Assembly (NCBI GenBank): GCA_021521415.1
Contig: JAIQDT010003008.1
Coordinates: forward strand, 124,001-188,000
DNA: 64,000 nucleotides
Source: Bidens hawaiensis
Taxonomy: Eukaryota; Streptophyta; Magnoliopsida; Asterales; Asteraceae
Direction: 5' to 3'
Both the position numbers and the translations under genes were made by a program. Numbering within the stretch: the stretch's first letter is position 1; each line of letters opens with the position of its first letter. Shown in pieces: positions 21,836 through 34,099 of this stretch. The notes beneath the pieces were generated by a model. That model was given only the letters and a program-made list of their open reading frames with translations. It searched no databases and was not told the origin of the DNA.

Positions 21836-24800
21836 GTATCTTGTGGGTACATGTATTGAGAAACAGGACCCGGATAAGGAACCGGGGGATGAAATAATAA
21901 AAGTACCGAGGATGCTGAAATTTCTAGAGCATCGGTTGGTAATGAGTCTGACTTATCGGGCTATAGTTATGATAGTACCAAGTTAGATCTCCCGTTTGAT
22001 ATTAACCAGAAATACCTAGTAACCGTCACTCCCAACCAAAATTGATGAATCCCTTACCCTACCAACACCGGTACCGTATATTCTAATAACCCCTATGATC
22101 ACCAGAACCGCCGACCCTCACGTACGGACGGACCTGTACGTGAACCCATCCTTATTCCGTTAAAAAAAAATAAAAAAAATAATAAATTTGATAATAAATG
22201 AGCAGATAAAAATAATATATAGAAACACATATATGTATTTCTCACTCTCAAACATATGAGTCATACCACCTCCAGATCGAGAATTACCGATTTTAGCGAA
22301 CCTAGAACGCCGGAGGACATTGACTGAGCAAGCGATAGAGTTTCCCATAATAGTAATTGATAATATTTGAAGGCAACCCATGTTGCGCGATTACCTTGAA
22401 CCTTGCAACTCCCTATGTTATCCTTACATCCGTTAGATGCCTATACCCATGTATACTCGAATATAATGATTACCCATACACAAAGAGGTGTTGGAATCAT
22501 TATAGCATAGTTGGTTATTCGTTCGTAGGTGGTATACCGTGTATGCCGGATATACGAATAGACACGGATATTATAACTCCGTGGTACGTAATCGTTTGGT
22601 GCTCACGGTGAGCATGTATCGGTTATGCTGACATGCAGAAGGATATTGAAATCAAGTATATTAAACATTAATCCTTATTGGGAAAGATCTATATGTCAGT
22701 TGGTGACAAGGGTTATGAAACATATTTGAACGTTAACTGACGTCAGGTTAAGTCCATATGTTATTATACTTGTGGGACATATATACTAGATACTGGTATG
22801 TGTAATATGTATGATAATATTTGGTGTGTATGTGTACCTGCTGTTATGATTGAACTGGTAACGAGTTATACGGTGAGATTAGTATTGATTACTGCGTACG
22901 GAATGAGTACGGCAGAATGACATAAAAGAGTAACTCCAATGATGGAGATTGATATGATTCAGTTGATTGCTCAAAGATAGCAGATGATGATACCGAATGT
23001 CGTATCACAGATCACTACTAGTGTTGATGCAAATGTGATCACAGAATTATAGATCGAGCAATCACATGATTATGAATATTTTAATTCTTAGTGTTATTAC
23101 TAAGAGTGATAATGTCCCACAAAAAATACTATTATGACTACAAGTATTAGTTATAAACTAAACATGAATGGTAGTCGTAATGAATTAGATCCGGTATGAA
23201 GGATATGTTTATCGGTTGTGTTAAGGGGATTATTAATAGTTTACTGATGGTAACGGGAGGAATAGATTAGCGAGTGGATAGAAAAGATCGAAATGGTTAA
23301 GGATATTGGTAAGAGTCTAGAACATTGTGTAGTGAAATATGCTACAGATATGTTGGTAGATTATGTTGTATCGTGATGGAACACGATGGTACAAAATAAT
23401 AGTTAGAAAATTTTTGCTCAGATGATATGGTCAGGATTTAAAATTCTTGTGCTAGAGCACTTTTATTCGAGTAATTAAGTTCAGAGATTGGAAACTGAGC
23501 TATGGAATATAGAAATGTTGTATGCTGATCACTTAGAAAACGCTAATCGTTTGAAGGAATTGTCATGTCTGGTAACATGGCTAATTACTCCTGAAACTAA
23601 GCGAAGTGAGCGCAATATTGGGGACTAACTCCATCGATAAGGAGTATAGTCAATCCTGTAAAATATACAACCTTTGGAAGGGTTGTGTCACAAGCCAGCA
23701 TTGATATATTTGACTCTATGGGAAGCGGACTGGAAGGACGTTAGGTGAGACGTCGAGTATTAAAGAAGAGAAATGATAAAGGTATAGTGCAAGATAGACT
23801 TTTGAATAAGTAGGTATGTCCTACACCCCAGAATTATACCAAGACCAGTTCTGGTGTGAAAACATGAACCGCATGAAGGGTCCTTCCCTAAATGTGGAAA
23901 ATATGGTCATCGGCAGGAAGAAGAATGTCGAGTGATAGGGGCCACGGGTGTGGTAAAGATGGACGTAATGCCCTAATTGTAGTACCAATTGAAGCCATGT
24001 GAACCGGCAACCCCAACCCATTCGTGTACAACCACTCCGAACCCAACAACTTCAATAATAATCCATCCAAAGAAATCAAATTATGCCAAACAGTTGTACT
24101 TGCTATGAATGTGGCAGTACAGAACGTTTCAAGAGAAATTGCCCAAAGTTGAACCAAGGTGTCGTTGGAAGACGACCCTCATGACAAGCATCAACCTCTG
24201 ATCAAGCAAGGAGCCGTGCCTTTGTGAATAATTCGAATAAAGCACGTCATGAACCAAAGGTGGTATTAAGTACGTTGTAGTTTTAAATCAATAGGCTCCA
24301 GTGATATTTTTACGGTCGTCGATAGAAGTTAGCTCCTGTTAACCTCCTATCATTTGGAAAGATACCGATTACTGAAACTATAGAACCCTATACTGTAGAA
24401 TCGCTAACGATAAACCCCTAATGGTTAACTAAATTGTTCGGAATTGTCCTATTATTCGGAACGATTAACCTTTCCTTATTGACCTGCGACCAGTAAAGTT
24501 AAGAAGTTTTGACGTAATAGTTAACATGAATGGCTAACTCAACATGAAGCTGAAATCAAATATGAAAAGAAGATGATTAGAAGCTCTCATTCGGACGATG
24601 AAGCGATTAGATACAGAGAAAAGTGTACGGTATTATGTTACCACTCTAATCTCATCTTGAGATGTTATAATATTTACGACAAGAAGACGTGGTGTATTAG
24701 CAAACGCGATTGCCACAGATTTAAAAGAAAACATATAGAAGATGTTCCGGTGATACGAAAATATCCAGAAGTTTTCCCAAAAGAACTTCCTGGATTACCG

Positions 24801-27237
24801 CCAACCCGATCGGTCGAATTCAGAATCGATTTAATGCCTCAAGCTGGCCCTGTTGCTAAAGCACCCTACCGACTTGCACCGTCCGAGATGCAAGAATTAT
24901 CCAATCAGTTACAAGAATTGTTGGATAAGGTTTTATACGACCTAGTTAGTCACCATGGGGTGCACCAGTTTTAATTGGGAAATGAAGGACGGAAGTGTTA
25001 GGATATGTATTGATTAGGGAGAATTGAATAAAATGACGATCAAGAATAGGTATTCACTTCTTCGAAGTAAATGATCTATTTAACCAACTGCAAGGGGCGA
25101 TTTATTTTCAGAAAATTGATCTTAGATATAGTTATCACCAAATGAAAAATCCAAGAGGAGGACGTTGCAACAACAGCGTTTCGGACTCGTTACGGCCATT
25201 ATGAATTCTTATTTATGCCGTTCGGGCTAACAAGTGTGCCGGCAGTGTTCATGGAACTCATGAACCGAGTCTGTAAACTTTATTTTGATTAATTTGTCAT
25301 AGCATCCATTGATGATATTTTGATATATTTGCAACGTAAGGAAGAGCATGAACGACGTCTAAGGAAAATGGTGGAAGTGTTAAAGCAAGAGGAGTTATAC
25401 GCGAAGTTTTCGAAATGTGATTTTGAAGGCATAATCCCTTGGTCATGTTGTAAAGCAACAAGGATTTCACATAGATCCAACTAAGATAGAAACCATTAAA
25501 ATAGTGCCAAGCGCCGATTTTAAGTCTCCCCGATGGAGACGATGGTTTTGTCGCGTATTGTGACGCATCGCGTAGAGAGTTAGGATGCGTGTTGATGCAG
25601 AATAATAAGGTTATAGCCTATGCTCCCCGACAGTTAAAAGTACACGAGAAAAATTACACTACTCATGACTTAGAACTGGGAGCGGTTATCTTCGCACTTG
25701 AAATCTGGAGACATTATCTCTACGGTACGAAGTGCACCATCTTCAACGATCATAAAAGTTTGCAGCACATATTTGATCAGAAAGAACTGAATATGACGCA
25801 ACGAAGATGGGTCGAGTTGTTAAGCGATTATGACTGTGACATCCGTTATCACCCCGGCAAGGCTAACGTTGTAGCCGATGCCTTGAGTAGGAAAGATCGG
25901 GTTAAGCCATTGCGAGTGCGAGCACTGGGGATGATAGTCCAGTCGAACCTTTCGGACCTGATACGAGTCGCTCAACGTGAGGCGTTGAAAGATGAACAAT
26001 TGGAAAAGGAGGGACTTTACGGCAACGAGAAGAATTTCGAACAGCGCATGGACGGAATTCTCTATTTCAAAAAATTGGGTTTGGATCCCGACCCTCCATG
26101 ACCTTCGTGAATTAATCATGGACGAAGCGCATAGATCGAAATATTCATACATCCGGGATCGGGTTAGACTATTGATGATACGAATATCTGAAAGGATTTT
26201 ATTAATGGCCGAGTTTGGAGAAAGAAATGGTTACGTATGTTGGTGAATATTTAAGTTATGCAAGAGATAAGGCTCAATACCGAAAACCCTAGGGAACGCC
26301 ACAACGACAGAAAATTCGCCAATGATAGTGGGAATAAATTACAATGGAATTCGGGACGCAAATCCCCAAGATATATCAAAGGCATGATGTGAACTGGGTA
26401 ATCGCGGATCGATTAACCAATCCTCGCATTTCATCCCAATCCATGACGATTACCACAATGAATTCTCGCCCAAATTCATGATGGTGAAATGGTATCTCAT
26501 CGTAGAGTACATTTTCAAGTATCTCAGATCGAAATGGTCATCCTACTTTCATTATTGGAAGGCGGGGAAGAAGCATAGAGAGCTTGAAGCTTTCTATGGG
26601 TGAAGTAATTATCACCAATTTGTTAAATTGAAAATGGGCGTCAATCAAGCCATAAGATTTGAATTGATTCGGGAAACTACCAATCAGATTTATAATATTT
26701 AAGATGAGTTGAAAGCAGCGCGTGATTGGCAAAGGATTTATGCCAACATTCAAAGGAAACCATTGTCACTGGAAAGAGGTGACAAGGCATTTTAAGGCAT
26801 CACCTTTGAGAGGTGATATGAGGTTTTGGCAAAACCGAAAATAGCTCCTTAATATATTGGACCTCATGAGACTATCTCCATGATTGGTCATTTGGTTATC
26901 GATTAAAGTACTCCAGGGGCTAAGTACTATACATGATGTTTTGCCATGTATACGGATTGAAAAGTACCTAAGCGACGAGGCAACGAAAGTACCAGTAATG
27001 GAGGTACTCATAGATGACATACCTGATATCATAAATAATTCCGTAGAGATAGTAGACGGGAAAACTAAACAGTTTGGACATACCAAGATTTATTGATTAA
27101 GATTAAATGGAATTCACAGCGAGGACCAGATTATACCTGATAACGCGAGGGTGAATTCTGAGGAAAAAAAAAAAACCCACCTTTCTCTCGGAAGGGGATA
27201 GTGGACGTGTAAAATTTCGAGGACGAAATTTCTTAAT
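21540..27237 (+). pseudogene. Decayed gag-pol of the inner element
   Basis: Only pieces are readable. A zinc knuckle near 24083-24140 reads CYECGSTERFKRNCPK, with the expected His replaced by Arg. A pre-RT linker is at about 24738-24930 (FPKELPGLPPTRSVEFRIDL). RT pieces follow at 25000-25480 with several stops. RNase H is at 25589-25920 ([33 protein letters not shown]). Integrase fragments lie at 26100-26800, and the C-terminal tail with KWNSQRGPDYT is near 27105-27135. An (AT)n repeat lies at 21802-21831. Domain order and tail match the first element's group. Frames are broken so often that the copy cannot be autonomous. Confidence 0.8.
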
Positions 27238-27247
27238 GGGGGGAGAA
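27238..27247 (+). other. Polypurine tract of the inner element
   Basis: GGGGGGAGAA abuts the right LTR start TGTAACG. Confidence 0.8.
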
Positions 27248-30226
27248 TGTAACGATTCCGACAAAACCCGGTATACCCTAACCGGTAGACAATAGTTACG
27301 TCATATTTAATGTCGGGTACATGAATTACCATAGTAATTATACGAGAATACATGGTTCACTGTATTGATTGTACGTGAATATATAATTCATCGTATTGAA
27401 TATGCGATCAATCGATCGATAGTTATTGAAACCCGAACGAATCGAGGGTTCAATTATAGACGATATCTATAATATTTAGTGATTCTATGAAGCATTAATG
27501 CTTCGGGATAAGTAAAGTACAGCACAGAAAAAGAATTTTCGATTTAATGGTACGTCGGTACGTTAAACGAAACCTTTAATACCAAACCGAGCAAGAGACA
27601 ATCGATCAAGCCGAAAAAGATGCGCAATTATTAATAACATGGTATTTTAAGTTAATGGAAGTCATGGTTAAAGTTTTTTAAAGTGGTTTTATATAAATTT
27701 CATTTTTAGCCGAAAAACGACCGTTTTAGCCTCGTTTTAAGCCGAATTAGACATTTAACCGAAAAACGAACTGAACCAGATTATCCAAAACATTATCCGG
27801 ATTACGAGAATCCAAACATGTGGCCTAGAATGAAAAGGTGGGTCCCATCCCACCCTCTCAAAATCCCGATCGGACCAAGGGTGTGCCCTTGGCCCTTCAT
27901 TTTCTTTTTTCATCAAAACATTTCAACAATCCATTCATTCTCTCAATAATTTCATCCAAAAACCGAGAGTTCTAGCAAGAAAAACAAGGTAATGATCGAG
28001 TTATTCACGTGTTCATCTTCGTTTCTTGAGTTTGTTTGCAAGAAAATGAGGTTTCAAATATGAAAACCGATTCTTGCATGATCAAGTGATGTATACGGGT
28101 TATACAAGGGATCTTGGTCCAAGAAAGGAGTTAAACGAATCAAAAACGAATTTTTACGGTTAAATCTTTGTTTTTGGAATCATAACCGAAACCGTGAAAG
28201 AAATGGCTTGATCGTGAGTGTAACTTGCTTGGTATTGTGGTATGTTGTTTGTAGGCTCTTTGTTTAGTGGTAGATAATGCGGAAAGACGAGTTTGTAGCT
28301 TGTAGTGGCGGAAAACGAAAGGTATATTCGGTTTATGTTCGGTGTATGTGTTTTGGGACAGATTGTTGATGGTTTAGAGTTAGGTTATGAAATTTTACAG
28401 GGATGTTCTACACATGAAAATAAGAGTTCTGTGAATTTTTGGTAATATTTGGATAAATGATGAATATTTGGTGAATTTAATGCTCGGTTTTGGCCAAAAA
28501 TGGTGAAAAATAGTTAAATATCATGAAAAATTCTGGAAAATTTCATATAAGTTTTTTATATCATGTATAAGTCACACACAAAATTTGAGGTCCGTTGGAA
28601 AAGTCTAAGTAGACTTTTCGGTTAAACGAGTTCTAGGGTTTTCTAGCTCGGTTTTAGTGAAAATGGCATGTAAAGGAAGATTTTGGTTCTGGAAAAATTA
28701 CAGGGGACTATGTGGATGGCAGGGGACATCCAGGAAAAATTTGGGATTTTTCTAAGATCGTTTGGTATTTACGACATATTTAGTGTTTAAATGGTGTTTA
28801 AAAATAGATAAACAAATTTTAAATATAGAAATTAATTCTGGAAATATTTTTATAAAATTCCCAACTGTCAAAAAGTGATTTGTGCAAAATTTCAAGATCC
28901 GAGAGTAAACGGATAATTATTTGTGCTAAAAAGGAAATAAAAACAAACTTTTAAAGCTTAAAAGGCGTAAACCAGTAAAGTTCGCCTAAGCGAGCTGACT
29001 GGTGTATAAAAACCTTAAAAATGAACTATTTTCATATAATTGAGTTAAACAAGTAAAAATAAATCATCCGAAAATAATTCGGATGATTTGAGTAATTTTT
29101 GTCCGATTTAACAATTTCCGGTACGCTAAAGACGGAAACGGGTCCCGCGGCCAATCGGGGCGTCTAAACCGAGCTTTAATTTCACAACTTTAATTAAATT
29201 ATCAGTCAACCACCACTTTCGGGTCGTGTGTGACCAAACTCATTTTTGAAACGTAAAAACGGATAACCGTGCTAGGCACGCAAAACGAGAAAAACGACTA
29301 ATAGTAATTGTGACCCTGGAACTCTAAACGACATCGCAATCTGAGTCCGGAGAAGTGTTTCTGGGTTAACCTTGCCCCCAGAACGGGTACAGTGCTGGGT
29401 TAACAGTGTCCCCAGATGTACCGGTTAACTTGGTTTAAGTTATATTAATAATGGGTGTATAGTAACGATCGTAGGGATCATATTACAGATTGGACGTGTT
29501 AACTGATAATGATTGTTGTTACCTGCTTGCATGTGCTAAGGTGAGTTTCACGAGCCTCTTTTCCTGAATTGTTTTCAAATATTTTCCCGGGGCGGAAGCA
29601 TGTTACTATTGAAATGTTTAAGTACATACTGAACGCATGGATTTGCGTGGATTTATATATATTTGATTGTACGGGAATCGTACGGAATGGGTACAGTACT
29701 GGGTTAACAGTGTCCCCAGATGTTTCTAGAAGTGTTTATGGGTTAACATTGCCCCCGGAATGTGTACAGTACTGGGTTAACAGTGTCCCCAGATGTACAA
29801 AGAGGTGTTTCTGGGTTAACATTGCTCCCGGAATGGGTACAGTACTGGGTTAACAGTGTCCCCAGATAATATTATATTATGATAGTGATTTATCAAGGTT
29901 TACTCAAATTGTGAAACTCACCAACTATTCGTAGTTGACCCGTTTTCTCACATGCTTTTCAGGTACAATTAAGATGAAGTGATTGCTCACGTGCTAAGTG
30001 CTTGATGTGTGTAAGATTTGCATGTAGGATGTTAGGATACATTATAATAAACAGAATTATGTATCGTATTGTATGATGTGTGTATCACCTAAACGGTAAT
30101 GAAATACGAGATAATGTAATTTGAAGTTTAGTAATGTAATCAGTTTTCTTTATAAACAATATGGTTGATATCAGAGGTGTCTGTTGCATCCCGTTTACGT
30201 TTCCGCTGCGGTTCCGGGGTGTTACA
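27248..30226 (+). repeat. 3' LTR of the inner element (2,979 bp)
   Basis: Same sequence as the left LTR with few differences; ends GGGGTGTTACA followed by the target duplication TTTCA. Confidence 0.93.
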
Positions 30227-30247
30227 TTTCATCCTTAACATTAAAAA

Positions 30248-33200
30248 ATGTCTTCTTCTTCTCATGACCCAGAGGTTAACGTCGAAGAGTCCGACGTTTT
30301 CCCCGAGAACCCGACGTCAACGTCCGATAAGGACGATAAGAGTACTGCTGGCGAGTGTCAGTGTACTCTTTCTCTCGATGTATACAATTACATCGTCAAG
30401 AAATTCATGCTGGAGCCCTATGAGCCGGAGTTGCCGGTGACCAACCAGACGGTATACGACGCCCCTAAGGGCAAGATAGGGGTTTACGCTTCGTTCTTCA
30501 TATATGGGAATCTAAGATTCCCATTAACGAAGTTCGTATACCGTGTTTTGGTGAAACACGGTGTTCATTTGACAGAGGTGCACCCAATGGCAATTTCTAA
30601 AGTTCGCCATTTCGAATGGGTGTGCCTTATTTTGGATATCGAGCCTCGAGTTGACCGCCTGATGACCTTCTATACTTGGAGGTGCATCCAGGGTTGGTAT
30701 ACCCTTGTCACTAGGATCAAGGGTTTGAATATCTGTACTACTGAGCGTAGTCTTCGTTCTTGGAAGCGTGAATTTTTCTATATTTCCGCTCGTTTCGTTC
30801 CCATTGCGATGACGTTCAAGAATGGGAGGGCACTTCCTAATCTTCCGGCTTCCAATTACCAGGAGACGGAGTGGTTCACAAAGATTTCCCAGATTCAGAC
30901 TCCTGTTTATTGCTTCTCGAAATCTGGGATGGTCATGCTTGGCATGAGTCGCGTGTGGAAGGACGTCGGGTCTGGGACGCCGCAAATACCCATCGTTCTT
31001 GAATACGGTTTGAACTATATTCCTTATGGTACGCCCCGTCTTTTGTATTGGTTTAGGGTTTTTCTTCTAACACTGTTATCATTTTTATTTCAGAAGGGAA
31101 CGACTTACAGTCGCTTTTGCACCCGCGGGAGACTGGTGGTCCAACGCGGTTGGGTACTCGTGATCTTGATGAGAACGAGTTGCCCGTTTTGGAGAAAACT
31201 GCGGATAGGTTCATAGAGGTCAACCCGCCAGGCCATGAGATTTTAAGCGCCACTCGGCCAGGTAATGAGTTCTTTAATCCTCGTCCTCTTCATGCTCACA
31301 CTTCTGCTGGAATTCTTCTGATCTTGTCATCATCTGATGAGGGATCCGCAGATGGGCATTTTGTTGTAAAGAAAAAGAAGGCGGCTAGCGTGAAGGGCAA
31401 AACGAAGGTTGCTACCTTCGTTGACTTGGGGGATCAGTCTGATTCCGAGACTGAGAGTGAGGAGGCGGCGAGGAACCTTGGTGGTGGTGACGAGACCATT
31501 GTCTCAGAGGTTGAGACAACGAATGTCACTTCCGAGCCGCTAAGCATTGCGAAGGTAACTGGCTTGAAGAGGCCATTTTCGTCGAGTCTATCTCCGCCTA
31601 ACAGGACTTTCAAGATCAAGAAAACCAGTAAGTGTACTTTTTGTGTACCTTTTCCGCATCTCCTTTCGCCTTCGTTTTTGATATCTTAAGGTTTTTCATT
31701 ATGCAGAAGTAGACTTATCTGTTTTTGAGGAGAGTGGTGCGGGAGGAGTTGGTTCAGGACCCACGACGATAGGTTTGGTCAACCTATCCGAGGCGATGAC
31801 TCAGGCGGCTGCGTCAGTTTCTGGTACTGGTTCTGTTGCTTTTACTGTTGAAGCAACTGTTCCGGTTATGACGTCGTCTGTCATGGCTACTGTGCCGACG
31901 ATGGCGTCCACTTTCGTTGCTGCGTTGAGCAGTTCAACTTCTTCGCCAGCCGTCAGTGCCATATTTACCACGTCATTCACCGGACCGGCGGTGACTTTTT
32001 CCATGAGCTCATCTGCGATGAGCTCATCTGCAGCGACTGCAACGGTTATGAGTTCATCTCAAATGAGTTCATCTCCAATGGTCTCTACCTCTGTGACTTC
32101 TACGGTGTCACATTCGGCGTCAACGACTACTAAGTCCTTGGCCCGTTCTTCAGGTATGTTTAGAGTTGGGACCTCTAGACTTACCTCTGTTGATGAGGGG
32201 GTCCGATCTTTGCCTCCTTCCCATCTCCTTGACCTCTTGGATGGATATCCTTTAGGTTCGGGTGATGGGTTTAGCGGCTATCGGCCTGTTATCGACCCTA
32301 CAGGTGCGTGGGGTTACTGTGGCCTGTTATCCATCCTTAGTCATTTTTTCTTGACTGTTTTTTGTTGTTACAGTTTCGGATTCCAATGAGGTTTATGCCC
32401 CAAGGTGGAATATCCGCCGAGGAACAACTCTCAGGACGGCTGCAGACTGCGTCGATTGGACGCGCCATGCCGCTCCAAGTGGTGCATTGGGGGAGGCAAT
32501 GGTTAGCTACCAGGAAGGCAGGTTGTCCACCGAGCTCCGAATTCTACTCGCCCGGATGCAGCCGCGTGTCGAATTACTTTGTCGTGAAAACGATAAGTTA
32601 AGGACTGCGCGTAGCTTGGAGGGGTCTCAGGTGCGATCGCTGAGGGAAGAAAACAAGAAGCTTGCCGCCATCGCTACTGAGAGAAAAAAGGCCTTCAAGG
32701 ATCTTGAGGCCGAAATGCAAGCTAGGCATGAGGCCCGTTCCAAGGCTTCTCAAGTTGTTAATGAACAGCTTAGGTTGGCTAAGGAAACTGCGCGTAATGC
32801 GATTGAAAGGGCCACAAAAGCTGAAGCTATTGCTGAGCCTCTACGCACTGAGAATGAAGAACTGAAAGCTAAACTGGAGAAGCTTCAGCAGGCTCATGAG
32901 GCTTTGGCTTTGGAGGACGCCAAAAAGCTACATGAGCTCTTGGATCAGAGGGGTATGCTTGATCGCACTGAGCGCAAGCTTAAAGGCGTTGAGGAGGCTA
33001 CTGCCAAGGAAGTGTTGCTTGCCAACCTAAATAAGAATGATGCCGAATGCGCACGCGACCAGGCTCAAGCCACCCTTCAAGAGGCTCTGTCCAATAAGGA
33101 TTGGCTTCTACGAGAAGCGTTGCCGCAGGTACACATAGCTCAATTATTCTTTGCTTTTTGTTTTTTATACTTAGAAAAGTTTTTTTTTTTGTAGGTTGTG

Positions 33201-33539
33201 CATCGGATTTTCGCGAACACATCCTATGATGATGCCATGAGCACAGCCCTCAACGCTTCTCATGAGGATGGAGAGAAAGTTGGTTTCTTACTTGGCCTAG
33301 GATTTGCAGAGAAAGGTATCTCGCCTTCCAGATTTCTTCTACACGATGTTGATACTGAGGCTGCCTATGACCAAGCTGTGAACCAGTATGCTGCTTTCTC
33401 TCATCCGGTCGTGGAAAAGGTGAATGAAGTTGCTGCTGCTGATGACGGGCTAGCTGTTCTCAAAGCTTTCCTTGAACAGCCGCAGCCAACTGATGGTGCG
33501 GGTTCAAGTGGGTTTGGAGGGAGTGGTCCCGAAGCCTGA
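30248..33539 (+). CDS. Antisense multi-exon ORF of the Tat element (putative gypsy-type transposon protein)
   Basis: Exons 30248-31028, 31094-31627, 31707-32303, 32374-33128 and 33195-33539 all have GT-AG introns of 61-79 bases and join in phase to 1,003 codons without a stop. Residues about 60-230 (GVHLTEVHPMAISKVRHFEW, LKxW-like RSLRSWKREFFYI) resemble the domain known as 'putative gypsy type transposon' (PF04195), found in antisense ORFs of Tat elements. Exon 2 adds a basic stretch (KKKKAASVKGKTK, possible nuclear signal) and an acidic Ser stretch (SDSETESEEAA). Exon 3 is Ser/Thr/Val-rich with MSSSx repeats. Exon 4 (about 638-889) is a long Lys/Glu/Ala coiled coil. Exon 5 is acidic and Gly-rich at its end. 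The function is unknown. Exon boundaries are my prediction from splice signals and frame. The inner element inserted 16 bases before the start codon. Confidence 0.75.
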
Positions 33540-34099
33540 ATCTTGAGATTCCTACAACTCGTTAGGATAGATTTACACTTTTTGTAGGCGGGTAGATACC
33601 TAGCCATTTTGTAATGTTTGAACAGCTTTTATCGTGAATATAAATGTTTTGTTAATGCCTTGCCTTATAAACATTATATGATTTGATCATGCATATTTTA
33701 GTTTATCTTAGCAATTTTCTAAGTGTTTTGAATAAGTTAACCTTTCGACGCGTGTCAGATAATAGGTTAATGTTCTGTTTCCTCTATCATGATTGTGCGG
33801 GTAGGACCGTCACTTTCACTTAGTAGGATGACCAAATTTCATCTATATCTGACCTGCGTGAAGGTTTTCCTCGTCTTTTCCTTATAAATTTTTAATGTTT
33901 ATTTGTGTTTATGCGGGTTGTGTCACTTTCCACACGCAACGACTTACTTCCTCCCTCACTTATTTATGCGGTTAATACCGGCATATCAGTGTGGTCAGAT
34001 CATAAGTATAAAGGTAAGGCTATCAGCATCAATGTGATAAGGAGAATCATTTCCACTAGAAGTGGCTCTAGGCCTGTTCATTACAAGTTTGGAATTGAT
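33540..34099. other. Spacer between antisense gene and pol 3' end
   Basis: The left part is T-rich and includes a likely poly(A) region for the antisense gene (GTGAATATAAATG, then TTGTTAATG). The right part is the 3' untranslated end of pol on the other strand. The two convergent genes end about 560 bases apart. No ORF is supported. Confidence 0.55.

Larger units (their letters stand above)
18536..30226 (+). mobile_element. Inner Ty3/Gypsy retrotransposon (11.7 kb, coding decayed)
   Basis: Long LTRs at 18536-21519 and 27248-30226 start TGTAAC and end GTTACA, and the unit is flanked by TTTCA on both sides (18531-18535 and 30227-30231). A tRNA-iMet type PBS follows the left LTR and a G-rich polypurine tract precedes the right one. 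The interior has decayed chromovirus-type gag-pol in the plus orientation. It lies inside the Tat element, so it is the younger insertion. Confidence 0.93.
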
